Origin: Stomoxys calcitrans
Lineage: Eukaryota; Arthropoda; Insecta; Diptera; Muscidae
Length of the DNA stretch: 64,000 nt
Direction: 5' to 3'
NCBI RefSeq assembly: GCF_963082655.1
Contig: NC_081556.1
Location: forward strand, 72,835,227-72,899,226
Shown here: piece by piece, positions 31,642 to 43,456 of the stretch
Numbering within the stretch: position 1 is the first letter of the stretch
Layout of the letters: every line of letters begins with the position of its first letter
Made by a program: the position numbers and the translations under genes
Notes under the pieces: generated by a model
Database searches by the model: none
Seen by the model: only the letters and a program-made list of their open reading frames with translations
What the model was told of the DNA's origin: nothing

Positions 31642-34600
31642 ATATGTGGTATCCTACTCATCATATTTGGATCCATTATGCTATCCAGCATTGGGGACAT
31701 TAAAGATGTAGTGAGCACATATGAATCTCACTCAGTTCCCATAGCTGTATTGGTCCTTGGTTGTATTATCTTTGTGATTTCCTTCTTAGGATGCTGCGGA
31801 GCCATTAGAGAAAATAGTTGCTGTACAATGACGGTATGTATGTCTTACTCTTTTGTATTCATCAACGAAATTCGCCGTTCATGCAAGAAAAATGTTCGTG
31901 ATAAATGCTGTTGATATAGTAAGCTTGTGATATCACATGTCCAAGTTCGACTAGTGTCTACGATTTTGACCACATCGATAACATTAGCTTAGCAGTTAAC
32001 CGAGATAAAATCAAAATACCTCAACAAGGCATTCATTACTAAGGAGTTGAAGAAGACACGAAGAGATATTTTGTAAAAGCAAGTAATCTGTGGACTAAGT
32101 AGGCATTTTAATTGAAAAGCCTCCTACCGAAATCGATTAAAATTACTCATTTTAAGAGCTTAAGAAATTTTCATTTAAAACATATTTGCTCAGGTCTTTG
32201 ATCCCATCCATAGCTTATAAAAAGATGTACCAACTATTCTAAATTTAAGTAAAATTCGTTAAAAAAATTGTTTTTATTTACTCATGGATCAATGCCAATT
32301 CCAGCAAAATCCTATAAAAAGGCAATCTAAAACCCTAAGAAGTCAAATCGGGACATTGTTCTCTTTAGCAGCTATACCCACTTGGAAAGTATTTAACACG
32401 GATGTCAAGATATCTAATCAAATTCTGAGGTCAAAGCTTATATGTTATCATATAAAGCAATGTCAAAAGGTTTATTCTGGATTTCAGTCTATATGGGGAT
32501 ATATCATGGCCCGTGGGTAGAAAAGAAACAAAAACGATCATATGGTTTATCTTATATATAAAAATCAATTTGTGTTTGTTTGTTTGTGTGTTTCTTATAG
32601 ACTCAAAAACGGTTGAACAGATTTTCTTGAAATTTTCACAGATCGGCTCTAATTTACCGACCATGTCAATGTGAGCACGGAATTGATACCCACTTTTGGG
32701 ACCAATTTTCTGTGGGGGTAGCCCTTGCCCAAAATACCCCACAAACAGCAATTATTTACTGACCATCGCAATATGGGGCTCAAATAAAGGTATTTGGAAG
32801 TAGAATACGAATCTGATATCCAAATGTGGAAAAAAAACTCCAAAAAACTCCCCAAAGGGTAAAAATTTACCCACCATGCCGATATGTGGCTCAAATGAAA
32901 GGTATTTGAGATTAGAAAACGAATTTGATAACCATTTTTGGGCCAAGTTTTTGGGAGACGCCTATTAACTCTCCTTATTTGAGAGAAGAGCACTGGGGAA
33001 CCACCTCCTCCCCGGAAACACCCCTAAATCGGACATCATGAGAATATTGGGCTGAAATAAAGACTTTTAAGAATGGAGTACATCTAACATCCAAACTTAA
33101 ATGACATAAACCCTCTGAGTAAAATTCGTAGTCCAATAAAGATCAAATTGGACTCCGATAAAGGCACTTATATTGTTATACTGTTAGTCAAGCGATATGC
33201 ATATACTATTTACGTAGCATGTTATTTCACTAAAAACTCTTTAATTATCGAAAATAAATATTCAAAGGATAATTTAAATCCATAAAAGAAGGCGCAGCGG
33301 AGCGGGCCCGGTTCAGCTAGTATGTTTATAAAACCTCGAAATATTGGTCTAAAGTACATGTATTTATGCTCGATCGTTATATTAATGTTGTGTCAAAAGC
33401 ACCCACACTTTGGGACGAGTGAAGCTAGCCGATGGAAATTTTGCATAAACATACCGATTCAACTTCTTAAGGGCCCCGATTTGGCCGATGTTGGTCTATA
33501 ACTCGATATAATCTTCCGATTTAAGTTCTTGAGGAGGGTGCCATAGTTAAGCAATTTGGCTGTATGGTCCAAGCCGTCACAATTTGACTTCTTGAAGCGA
33601 CACTCTACTAAATATTTTTGAAAATCTATGAAAACTTCTCATTATAACCTGAAATAGTTATTTTTAACATTCTACCTATAAATATTGAGTTAAGGGTACA
33701 AAAGATTCGACCCTGCCGAACTTTACTTGCACATATATTTATCGGTCCTAGAAAATCTGCTCTCGTTCCCTAATGGAATGTTCATGGTCAAATTTGCATT
33801 TGCAAATCTGTCTGCTAACGTGGAAGACAAAAAGCAATTTCGATATCCGAAAAGGTATGCTAGACGGACAGCTGGTTTGAATTGGTCCTGAAGATAGTCC
33901 ACTGGATCTATGTAAGTGTAATTAAACCAATACTTACTTTGTAGTTTGGTGGACGGCGACGGAGAAGAAGTCCAACGTTAGGACATTACAATAGGTTCCG
34001 ATAACATATTACATTGGCAATGGCGGGGCGATGGGAACCATGCTTACTAATGCACTAGATACGGTTCTAGATCTTCGACCCATAGAAGTACAGATTAGGT
34101 CTGAGAGAGTCCTGAAGCAGGTAACCTAGATGGATTTCGTATATCCGCCATTAGGGGTACGACAACCAAGACGGTAAGGTCATTCTTATAAAGACGGTAA
34201 GGTAAGAATGAGTTTAGTGCCTTCTCTGCGCATGGCAATATTCGCATCGCACCGGACCATATTAGAGCAAGAGGGAAACATATTTATATAAACTTGATGA
34301 ATGAGAAGCCTTTCGGGGCTTCGCAGTCCGAGTTTCTACTCTATCCCATAGGATAGAGTGAGAATCCGATGGGGGATTCAGAACAAGAGAAGACGAATAT
34401 AATACTAAGAGGAAGTAAGAAGTCCGTGAGTATGGCTTTCTTTGCGGGATACATAGGATTATTCAGAATAGATGCGGCAGATGACAGCGTGTGTAGAGCT
34501 TGTGAGGATGATAATGCGACTTTGGAACATTTCCAATGTCAATGCCCAGCTGTTGCGATTAACAGACTCTGGCACTTGGATGAGGATACCATACTAATCT

Positions 34601-35443
34601 TGAATCAACTTAGGGGCATAAAGGGGAGAACGATTAGGCATTTTGTGAGTAGCACAGAACTCCTAACAGATTTTTTCGATGTTACTTTTCGGTATTTAGA
34701 GTGCATGACAAGCCGATTACTGGCTTAGGTGTATGTCCATAATGGTGGACTATATTTTGCACCCTCCTTTCCACCTAACCTATATTTAACTTACTTACAA
34801 ATTTGGAATTTTCTTATTATCTTATGTCTAAAGCTTCCAAATGCAAAATAGAGTACTAATACTATGTTAAATTTCTTCACAGTATTCGGTTATAATGTTC
34901 CTCCTGTTCCTATGTCAGTTGGCTTTGGTGATCATTATATGGGTTAAACGCCAGGATATTTTGAATGCCATGAATTATAGCATAAAGACTATTTGGGATC
35001 AGCGACAAAGCGACCGGAGCCTTATGGATGGACTCGAATTGAGCGTAAGTTACAACACACTTAGACTTGTTTTCAAAATTGTGCCATTTAATATGAAATT
35101 TTGCTTGGATAGTTAAAATGCTGCGGTTACAATGGACCAACAGACTACACTGGCGAAAGTGTGCCTAAGTCCTGTTGCGGTGCCTCAGCCACAAACTGTA
35201 GCATTGTCGAAGCACTCTTGCGTCCAGGTTGTCTGAAAGCCTTTGACAGAGTTTGGACAAAGAATTTTGATATCATCCGCTATGCTGGTTTGGGTGTGGC
35301 AGGAATTGAGGTGAGTGATAACCGCTCCGCATGGAGTTCCTATGTGTAATATGGTCCAATTATATTTTTAGCTGGTCGCCTTCATTTTCGCTTGCTGTTT
35401 GGCTAACCAAGTGCGTAATAATGCCCGCAGATCGAACTTCTAA
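31642..35443 (+). CDS. Tsp42E-like: Tetraspanin of the Tsp42E cluster, exons 2-5
   Basis: Tetraspanins are four-pass membrane proteins that organise partner receptors and integrins in membrane microdomains. Exons: 31642-31833 (64 codons), 34883-35044 (54), 35113-35310 (66) and 35372-35443 (23 plus stop), all joined in phase 0 with AG/GT sites (donors GTATGT, GTAAGT, GTGAGT). Exon 2 holds the rest of TM1 ([14 protein letters not shown]), the small loop, TM2 and the hallmark [12 protein letters not shown]. Exon 3 holds TM3 ([19 protein letters not shown]) and the start of the large loop ([17 protein letters not shown]). Exon 4 supplies [14 protein letters not shown] and two further Cys, giving the six loop cysteines, and the start of TM4. 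Exon 5 ends [20 protein letters not shown]. With a first exon of about 20 codons the protein would be near 227 aa, the normal size. Exon 1 (MDCGT..-type) was not found upstream in the window. From memory it is closest to Drosophila Tsp42Ed, but the paralog is not certain. Intact and apparently functional. Confidence 0.93.
31834..32549. other. Tetraspanin intron 2, unassigned part
   Basis: Intron sequence without recognisable repeats or genes. The rest of this 3049 bp intron is Helitron, DINE, SINE tail and LINE-B debris, whereas introns 3 and 4 are only 68 and 61 bp. Confidence 0.6.
32550..33320 (+). mobile_element. Non-autonomous Helitron (771 bp) in tetraspanin intron 2
   Basis: Starts TCTTATATATAAAAATCAAT after an A and ends GGGCCCGGTTCAGCTAG before a T. 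The 5'-TC, 3'-CTAG, GC-rich inverted sequence just before the end, and insertion between A and T without duplication fit Helitrons. Several internal blocks repeat (TGGGGCTCAAATAAAGGTAT, TGTGGCTCAAATGAAAGGTAT). No Rep/helicase is encoded. Confidence 0.85.
33340..33757 (-). repeat. DINE-like element, worn
   Basis: The reversed head AAAAGATTCGACCCTGCCG and AACTTTACTTGCACATA at the right. GTCTATAACTCGATATAATC and AATTTTGCATAAAC are central-unit words. The first ends of the SINE-1 tail follow at 33765-33820 (TGGAATGTTCATGG). Confidence 0.55.
33840..34775 (+). mobile_element. LINE-B copy 3, worn, in tetraspanin intron 2
   Basis: Pieces of the post-RT region ([20 protein letters not shown] near 34020), the RNase H end, and a 119-codon C-terminal frame 34369-34728 with [19 protein letters not shown] and [19 protein letters not shown]. 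The 3' UTR GGCTTAGGTGTATGTCC near 34720 is the reference that lacks the extra hairpins of copy 1. Same strand as the host gene. Confidence 0.78.
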
Positions 35444-35486
35444 GCGCATCAAGACATATTGGTCCAGATTTAAAACGAACATTTGT

Positions 35487-35492
35487 ATTAAA
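35487..35492 (+). promoter_or_regulatory. Possible poly(A) signal of the tetraspanin
   Basis: ATTAAA 44 bases after the stop codon, a common variant of AATAAA in insects. An unrelated TIR element begins 28 bases further on, so the 3' UTR is probably under about 100 bases. No transcript evidence. Confidence 0.4.
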
Positions 35493-35519
35493 TATTTATT
35501 TCAATTATGTTATTTTGAC

Positions 35520-35862
35520 TTAGGCCTAGTACTGACCTCATTCACAGCAAAAATGCCTATTAAATAAATCCGAAATCCGACGGCCAGAACACAAACAAAA
35601 GTCCAAAAACAATAACACACAATAAAGACAACAGTATTGAAACCGAGTTGCTTCGGTCCATTTCGTGAGCATTTAATTACATTTGCAATTAAAATTGTGC
35701 AAAATTTACCCTGATACAGCGACATATCGCAACTACAATATTTTGCTCATAGAACTCAGTACCACTGGTACTGAATGTGTTCGCATTATCTTCGTCATCG
35801 ACTTATTATAGCGCGTTTTGACAGTTGTTCGTGTGAAAAGTCGAAGTCAGTACTAGGCTTTA
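35520..35862. mobile_element. TIR element (CCTAGTACTGAC family), 343 bp
   Basis: The left end TTAGGCCTAGTACTGACCTC and the complement of the right end TAAAGCCTAGTACTGACTTC match over about 18 bases. Non-coding. It lies directly downstream of the tetraspanin. The same terminus abuts another family's end at 47610-47625. Confidence 0.7.
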
Positions 35863-36209
35863 CATACAAACTTACTTACACGAAACGAAGAATAATAGCA
35901 TTGCACCAAGTTTAAGGTAACATAAGTATGAATAAAGAATTAATTTTTTAATTGATGCAATTAAAAAAGTTATTGAAAAATTTTGCTGCCATGGGATTTC
36001 TATACATTTACTGAAACGTGGGACGCATGGAACTTTGACTTCTTCTTCCAGTTATATCGTAGGGGGCGATATGGAATATGGTGCTTAAATAAAATCAATT
36101 GTAGGCTACTTTGCATATGGAGATTCTTGTTTGAACCGTTTGCTCCGCAAGAATTTTTCTGTAATTCGTAATAGTTCATTATTATTAGAAAATTATATCG
36201 ATAGTGCTA
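35863..36209. other. Unassigned DNA with a DRE-like site
   Basis: Contains TATCGATA at 36196-36203, identical to the Drosophila DRE core, just upstream of the LINE ORF1 region. No gene seen. Confidence 0.4.
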
Positions 36210-36944
36210 TCCACTAATGATAGCTATTAGGCAGTTGATGGTCTGTGTCTGTTTCAGTGAAGCGGCAGATCTGGAGCCCGGGAGTAGGCTTAGAATGGAC
36301 TCCAAAGGCTCAACAGTTGCGGTGTTGGTGTCAGGCCGCAGCATGTTGTCTGCTACTGAAACCTCGACTGGTGGAGCGGCTGCTCCAGGCTCCCCTAGCC
36401 GACAGACGAACGGTAAGCAGGGGCTTTTGAAGAAGACACCTGATTCGCGACTTAAGAACAAAAACGAAGACATTCTATCTTCGCATGCCTATAATTTGCG
36501 TAGGCCATCGGCCTTCTCCTGCAAACCAACACGCGTTTTAAGACTTTCACTAATAGCGAGAGAGACTCCCTAAATTGGGCTCGTGGATTCGCTGCACCGG
36601 CTACCCCAACAACTACACATCGTGATCTGGAAACTGCACCGCAGTCAGCCAAAAGCCTGCGGTCACCTAGAGGGCATCCGATGCCTAAAAGAACTAGAGC
36701 GAACAATTGTAAGATGGGTCCAAGAACCTTTGCTAATGTCGCCATGGACAGTTTGGTGATGGCAGTTGTCGACAGGGGAGAAGAGCAGGGCTGCATACCT
36801 AGGAATAATTGCAGTGGGATAGTCAATGGACTGTCGTCAGTATACTTCGATGTACTTGCGGAATTTCCTGGGTCTACTCCAGTTTGAGGCGATGCAGGCT
36901 GGTATCGAGGCCGATACAGACTAGTTGCCCTTGGGAATCAACGC

Positions 36945-37543
36945 TCAATTGAAATCTATCGTTGCACCCGGAAAAATATTGATGAGATCTGGGGCACGGG
37001 ATTTAGTCAAGAATGAATTTATTTCTTCTCGACTAATGGCGCATGCTTAGATACCAAGCATTCCCTCAGATCCTGAATCCATACTTGGAAGACTAAGGGA
37101 ATGTTATCCCGTTCTTTCAACCACCGACTGGAAGATTGATAGTTTGCATGAGGCTGATGGTGACCGGAGACATGCAGTATTCGTTCTAAACTCCGGCTGC
37201 CTCGCAGACCTCAACCAGTCTGAAGGGGTTGTATTCTACGGATTGAACAGGTTGAAACTGAAGGTCTATAGAGGCGCTGAGGTTGGGGAATCAAGAGAGG
37301 ACTCAGCAGTTGTTGCTGAATACTTGCCTGAGGAACTATCGACCACATGACTAAAGTCTGGCGGATTGCAGGTGACTGAAAATCCTCTTGCCACGATCGA
37401 AGGCATCGAAGCGGGACCTGACAAGCCCTGTGTGGGTGGGTCATTCAGTTGGACTGGGCTTAAGGTGTACACCAAACAGTACTTCAACACCAGCAGCTAG
37501 TGAAGCATCAACGAGGAATCTTCCACATCGCAAGTGTTCAGTG
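36945..37543. repeat. 599 bp tandem duplication, unit 1
   Basis: Begins TCAATTGAAATCTATCGTTG and ends GCAAGTGTTCAGTG. All compared stretches, including three open frames, are identical to unit 2. Confidence 0.9.
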
Positions 37544-38142
37544 TCAATTGAAATCTATCGTTGCACCCGGAAAAATATTGATGAGATCTGGGGCACGGGA
37601 TTTAGTCAAGAATGAATTTATTTCTTCTCGACTAATGGCGCATGCTTAGATACCAAGCATTCCCTCAGATCCTGAATCCATACTTGGAAGACTAAGGGAA
37701 TGTTATCCCGTTCTTTCAACCACCGACTGGAAGATTGATAGTTTGCATGAGGCTGATGGTGACCGGAGACATGCAGTATTCGTTCTAAACTCCGGCTGCC
37801 TCGCAGACCTCAACCAGTCTGAAGGGGTTGTATTCTACGGATTGAACAGGTTGAAACTGAAGGTCTATAGAGGCGCTGAGGTTGGGGAATCAAGAGAGGA
37901 CTCAGCAGTTGTTGCTGAATACTTGCCTGAGGAACTATCGACCACATGACTAAAGTCTGGCGGATTGCAGGTGACTGAAAATCCTCTTGCCACGATCGAA
38001 GGCATCGAAGCGGGACCTGACAAGCCCTGTGTGGGTGGGTCATTCAGTTGGACTGGGCTTAAGGTGTACACCAAACAGTACTTCAACACCAGCAGCTAGT
38101 GAAGCATCAACGAGGAATCTTCCACATCGCAAGTGTTCAGTG
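37544..38142. repeat. 599 bp tandem duplication, unit 2
   Basis: Exact-looking second copy, after which the LINE continues with TCCTGAGGAAGAGTAG. Both copies lie wholly within the LINE ORF1 region. Confidence 0.9.
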
Positions 38143-38160
38143 TCCTGAGGAAGAGTAGTT

Positions 38161-38639
38161 TCACTGCTTTCTCACCTGACCCTGGATGCGTACACGCAGA
38201 GAAAAAAATCGTATTTGGGCAGCATAATATATATTGTAAGTATATTGTCACTTTTTAACATATGATATGAAATATTCTACAATAAATGTTCTCAGACTGC
38301 AGTGCTAAATAATTAAATAATATTGTCAAATTTAACCATAGTATTTTAATTTTTTACAATATACAATATTCCAATTCTGTTGGAATTTAAACATGGTGTG
38401 TTTTGTCAGTCACCGTTTTTTCGTTATTTTTCTTGCTTGCTTTGCTGCTCTTCTAGTACTCTATTTGAACATTCTTTTTTAGTTTTATCTATCGATAGTT
38501 GAGGAGATTTGGACTCATGATCTTATGTTTGGTAGTCTTGCATGCAACATCTAGCCTATCGACATCACTTTCTTAAAGACAAAAAATAACGCCAAACTTT
38601 TCAGTGTGAACATGGGACATCAACAAGCTCTATCCACCG
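38161..38639. repeat. Unassigned AT-rich repeat with a possible tRNA-like end
   Basis: AATATTGTCAAATTTAACC and TTTTTTACAATATACAATAT words resemble a stretch at 41440-41590. Complemented, 38510-38575 reads GATAGGCTAGATGTTGCATG and GAGTCCAAATCTCC, reminiscent of the A and B boxes of a SINE head. Weak. Confidence 0.35.
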
Positions 38640-41200
38640 AGCTCTATCGTTGGCCAAAGCCTTGGCTTGATTCCACGAAATATGGGTTGATTTCAACTCT
38701 CTTTTCGAACAGCGGATCCATGGGCATTTCTCGCTTTATTATCGCTCTGTCGGCGTAGGATATGACCTAACCAAGTCCATTTTCTCTTCCGGATTTGTAC
38801 ATCGACAGGGGAAGTGTTTGTTCTTATTTGCAATTCTTCATTTGGCCAGAAAATTCGAAGTATTTGTCGTAGGCAGCGATTTATGAAAACTTGGACTTTA
38901 TGGGTAGTCGCTTGTGTCAAGCTCCAAGTTGTACAACAATATAATAAAATAGATTTCACACTACTGGGGAAGATCCTGACTTTTGTATTAAGTAAGTTGT
39001 CACTGCATCTCCAAACTTTGTTGAAAGGCGATTCTAGCCTTGTTGATAGGTAAGCGTATGTCTGCCTCTGATCATCCGTCCTTTGTTATTTTGGTGCCAA
39101 GATAAGAAAAATTGTCAACGTCTTCAATGATATGGTCGTTTATAGTGAGCGGTGTCAGATTTGATGTTCCTATCCTCATCAATTTGGTCTTTGCTTGCCT
39201 ACTTTGGCAGCATTTTCATTGAGTCGTTCCAGTTTCGTCTTTATGTGCTCGAAGCGATGCGCAAAGAGGCATATATCATCCGCATAGTCGATGTCTCCGA
39301 GAAAGTCGTTAATACCCCAGCGTATGCCACAGGGTGCCTCAGCATTAGTTGCTTCTAATACGGAGTCTAATAAAATGAAAAATAGCGTCGGAGACAGTTT
39401 GTTTTCTTTCCATTGAAACCGGCTGAAACTAAAGTATTCTTATACAGCTTCCTAATTAGTGTCACAATTTTTCAGCTTGACCCAGCTTAATCCATTGAAC
39501 TTCGCGAAACTGTGTCAAAAACACGCTCGAAGTCGATAAATAAAAGGTTTAGGTGTGTGTTAAGTTCTGCAGATTGTTCAATGATTATGCGCAGGGAGTT
39601 AATGTGGCGGCACAAGAACGTCCCGGCCGAAAACCTGCCTGCTACTTCCTCTCAATGCTGTCAAGTGCAGGCGAAATACGATGCAGAAGAATACTTGCCA
39701 ACACTTTATTTACAGCGTTTAGCAATGTAATTCCCCTCCAGTTCATACACTGGGTGAGGTCACCCTTCTTTGGGATTGTGACCATGATCCCCTTCTTCAA
39801 TTTCGTGGGGACAGCGTTTGTATCCCAGGCCTCCCTGAATATTGGGGTGATCGCTTGAGCTATGGGATATGCCCCATACCGCAACAGTTCAACGTGTATA
39901 TTATCAGGGCCGGCTGATTTACCGTTTTTGAGTTTGACCAGAACGGTGGGCGGGGCCTTAGGGGGGTTAAGATTGTCGTACTTACGCCCTTGGTTGTTGT
40001 TCCTGAAGAAACCGCGCCATCGCTCTAATTGCTGTTCGGGTGTTGTTAATTCCGAGCCGTCCTCATCTTTTATCATTGCCGTTGACCTTACGTATATTGT
40101 TGCCACTCATTTGTTTTACGGACTCGCAGACACCACACATTTCTCCAATATTAGCTGCATTTTCGACTTGCTCTGCCAGCATATTAAAATATATACACTT
40201 ATCTCTGCGAACTGGGAGCTTGGCCAGCGAGGCGGAGGCGCGATATTCAGTCCTGGCCGCCAAGTTAGTTACACAGCGTTGCGTAGACGTTTATTTCCTC
40301 TATAGTTTTATTGCTTATCCATGGTTTTTGGAATCGTCTATGCCTATGAAAGGTGTTATTTTGCAACTTGTCCGTTAATGTTGCCTGACATTCGCGCGAT
40401 GTTTCGAGGTATTTACGATTTAAGAGGTTGAACTTTGTGCTTGTTGGTTTGAGTCCTTTTCACGACGGCTGGACGTAGATGTAGAGTGGCAACTAAGAGC
40501 ATGTGGTCGCTATCGAAGTCGGCTCCTCGTCTTGTTTTCACATCCATCAGCGAACCCAGAAAGAGTTTTCTGATAAGTACGTAGTGGATTTGATTACGGG
40601 TGTTTCCATCTGGTGATTCTCAAGTATATTTGTGTATATTTTTTTGTGCCTTCAATAAAGAGCTGGTTTCTTGCTCAGAAATCAATCAATCTGTCGGCAT
40701 TGTCATTCCTGGTATCGCCAAGTCCTTGCATTCCCATGATTGATTGTAGATTATTGTTGTTATTGCCCACCTTGACATTAAAATCTCCCATTGTTTTCGG
40801 CGACAATAAAAGACCGACCCCATTCATTCGGTGGATTTCATTGCCTGAAAAAATTAAGTGGTACCCTCCATGGAGATCCCTTGTACTTCACTTAATCCAT
40901 AGGTCGTCATCGGGGAGTTGTCAGTTCCATCCATAGTGCTGGGGCTGCCAGCGACCCACTAGGCCGGGTTTTCTTGATGGTGAATCTTCTGAAGATCTGC
41001 GAGCACCACTGTTGGTCATTTGCTTTGGCTCATCCCCTGCCGACCCTATTGCACGAACCCATCGTGCTCGTATTCGAATCCGTGCAAGCGGGATACCCCC
41101 TGCTTGTCCTAACTTCTTGGTTCGCCCCGCATATTTTATTTCTGCGGTACCCGTCATATCTGGTAAGGTTTCCCCAATCTACCACCTGGGGAGGTGTCTG
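38640..41200 (-). mobile_element. RTE-type LINE, decayed
   Basis: Minus-strand reading. An endonuclease piece near 40860-40720 has GDFNVKVGNNNNNLQSIMG. RT entry at 40106-39642 has KNGKSAGPDNIHVELLRYG, TIPKKGDLTQCMNWRGI and LLNAVNKVLASILLHRI. A DYADD-type RT core lies near 39295-39230 (DIDYADDICLFAHRFEHIK in frame pieces). The C-terminus at 38959-38693 has IRKRKWTWLGHILRR and KSILLYCCTTWSLTQ. The WLGHxLRR ending and lack of RNase H are typical of RTE-clade elements. Several frame changes and stops; about 2.6 kb, with the 5' part incomplete. Confidence 0.8.
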
Positions 41201-41599
41201 ATGCGAGAGATAACATGGAACTATGCACGCAAGTTTGACGATTAAATTCAATTAAAAAAGTGTAGAAAACCCTTTTTAAAATTTTTTTTTTATGAAAAAT
41301 ACATATTTTTTAAAAATAGTTTAAAGAAAAAACTTTGACCGTCAGCGGGATTTGGACCTGGGTTTGCAAAAAAGTAAGCGAAACTGAGATGTTTACCAAC
41401 AAAACTAAAAATAGTACTATCAATAATAATGATAGTATAGCGATTTTTTCGTTAAAAATAATATTTTAAATCTTTACCATATTTTGAAATAAAAAAATTA
41501 AATATGGCAAACGACAACTGTACTGTACTTTGTTCAATTTTGACCATATTCTGAAATTTCGTTGGTTGTTGTGTTTTATTGTATATGGTAAAAAATTGA
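41201..41599. other. Unassigned AT-rich DNA
   Basis: Contains TTTACCATATTTTGAAATAA and its near-inverse TTCAATTTTGACCATATTC within 80 bp, similar to 38300-38380. Complemented, 41345-41400 reads CCCAGGTCCAAATCCCGC, B-box-like. No gene. Confidence 0.35.
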
Positions 41600-41835
41600 T
41601 TTCTGGCAGTCAGAGTCACTGGCAGTCAGAAGGAGTTCAACTTTGGTTGTCATTAAATTGAGAACCTGTCTGATTTAGCGGATTTACATCCGCAAGTTGT
41701 TGCGCTTTTTAAAGCGATCTGGATGGCTCAAAGGCAGGAACTAGAAAGCATCTTCCTTCTCCTGTGGTGTCACAATGGACGAAAACGGCTAAGTGAGTCT
41801 GATTGCAGACTTCCACTTAAACCTAACATTACAGA
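41600..41835 (+). mobile_element. SINE-2 copy
   Basis: CAGTCAGAAGGAGTTCAAC, TTGAGAACCTGTCTGATTTA, then GGTGTCACAATGGACGAAAA and GACTTCCACTTAAACCTAAC. Shared with 28780-28990 (complement) and 58636-58700 (complement). Confidence 0.7.
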
Positions 41836-42354
41836 CATAAAAGAAGGGGTATAGCGTGTAGCACCAATTTGTAATTCAAACATTTTTCGATTAAAATAGT
41901 TTTTTAATTGAAATTTTAGTTAAATTAATTCTTTTAGATTGAAAATTGCAAAAACTTCAATCACAAAAACTCATATTCAATTAAAAAATTGTTGAATCAA
42001 TAAATTTTCTAATTGATTTTATTTTCAATTAAATTTTTAATTGGACATTTTCTATCGACTTGTTTTTTTTTCTGTGTACGAAAAATGGTATTTACTACGT
42101 TTTATTTTCAATATGTATATCATTTCATTTTCAATATGTCGCCGACAATAAAGAGTGTCTCATAATGGAAACCACAATTTTTCTTATTTTTTTCAAAGCC
42201 TGGCATCAAATTTATATATGTTTTTTATTTAAGCATTATATTTCATGTTTTATATACAATCTAATCCAATGAAATAAAAGTTTTTATTCATGTGAAAAAT
42301 ACCAATTATTTAAGTTTATTAAAACAATAAAATAAAGATTGTTGGTTTATGTAG
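41836..42354. other. ATTGA-rich scrap and unassigned DNA
   Basis: 41880-42060 is made of TTTTTTAATTGAAATTTT and TTCAATTAAAAAATTG words as in the 15905 array. 42060-42354 shows nothing recognisable. Confidence 0.4.
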
Positions 42355-43443
42355 TTATACGTCTTTTTGGTGTACGCTGGTTAAGTTCTTGAACGGGCCA
42401 AATCCGACCATATTTGGATATAGCTGCTAGATAGACCGATTTTTCAATAATGGGTCTAATGCCCATAAAAACTTTATTTTTCATCCGATTTTGCTGAAAT
42501 TTGTAATAGTGGGTAGTTTAAGGTTTCCCGACAACTGACCCTAATATGGTTCAGATCGGACTATATTTAGATATAGCTACCATATAGACCGATCTCCCGA
42601 TAAAGGGTCTGAAGACCATAAAAGCTTTATTTATTACCCGATTTCACTGAAATTTGCAACAGTGAGTTACTTTAAGCCTCCTGACATCTGGCCTAAATAT
42701 GGATTAGATCGGTCCATATTTAGATATAGCTGCCATATAGACCGACCTCCCGACAAAGGGTCTGAAGCCCATAAAAGCTTTATTTATTACCCGATTTCGC
42801 TGAAATTTGCAACAGTGGGTTATTTTAAGCCTTCCGACATCTGACGTACATATGGTTCCGATCGGCCTATATTTAGATATAGCTGTCATATAGGCCGATC
42901 TGCCGATAAATGGTCTGAACACCTTAAAGACTCTATTTATTACCCGATTTCGTTGAAATTTGAAATAGTGGATAGTTTTAGGTCTCCCGACCTCCGTCCC
43001 AAATATGGTTTGTATCGGACAATATTTAGGTATAGCTTCCATACAGAGCGATCTGCCGATAAAGGGTCTGAAGCCCATTAAAGCTTTATTTTTTATCCGA
43101 TGTCGCTGAAATTTTAAATAGTGTGTAGTTTTAAGCCACCCGACATCCGACCAAAATATGGTAAAGATCGGATTGTATTTAGATATAGCTGTCATATAGA
43201 CCGATATACCGGTTAAGGGTCGGAAGCTCATAAAAGCTCTATTTATTACCCGATTTTGTTGAAATTTGAAATATAAAATTGAACAGTGACTTATATTTAT
43301 TAGACCACTCAATGTCCGTGCCGAATTTGGGTGCATAATTTATCCAATTTTCACCAGATTGTGGCGAAAGGGGGTTTACATATACACCCGAGGTGATGGG
43401 TATCCAAAGTTCCGCCCGACCGAACTTAATGCCTTTTTACTTG
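42355..43443 (-). repeat. DINE-like element, subfamily 3, with five or more 153 bp units
   Basis: The word (A/G)TATAGCT recurs at 42571, 42724, 42877, 43030 and 43183: four intervals of exactly 153 bp. The right end CCGACCGAACTTAATGCC and TTTTTACTTGTTG is the reversed DINE head. The units differ clearly in sequence from copy A but keep the same period. A 210-codon minus-strand frame (43336-42704) runs through four units and repeats YMAAISKYGPI; it is a by-product of an open 51-codon unit or a decayed repeat. Confidence 0.78.
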
Positions 43444-43456
43444 TTGAGTTTATCAT

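Larger units (their letters stand above)
36210..38160 (+). mobile_element. LINE ORF1 region, carrying a 599 bp tandem duplication
   Basis: Non-LTR elements encode an RNA-binding ORF1 before the polymerase. Here 36217-36573 reads a low-complexity Ser/Gly/Arg-rich N-terminus (MDSKGSTVAVLVSGRSMLSA). 36681-36887 reads FANVAMDSLVMAVVDRGEEQ and SVYFDVLAEFPGSTP. Worn pieces around 36950 read IEIYRCTRKNIDEIW, and 37144-37350 reads KIDSLHEADGDRRHAVFVL and GVVFYGLNRLKLKVYRG. These blocks match the ORF1 type common in fly LINEs with RNase H (I recall it as DUF4780-like; not verified). Stops and frame changes separate the blocks, and the last part occurs twice because of the duplication. No RT follows, so it is a 5' piece. 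Confidence 0.6.

Noticed and set aside
31627..31914. 95-codon single-exon reading of the tetraspanin region
   Set aside because: The frame runs through the donor site at 31834 into intron. The spliced model with phase-0 exons explains the conserved motifs.
42571..43190. CRISPR-like or satellite array
   Set aside because: The 153 bp units are contiguous with no spacers, and the ends match DINE-like elements.
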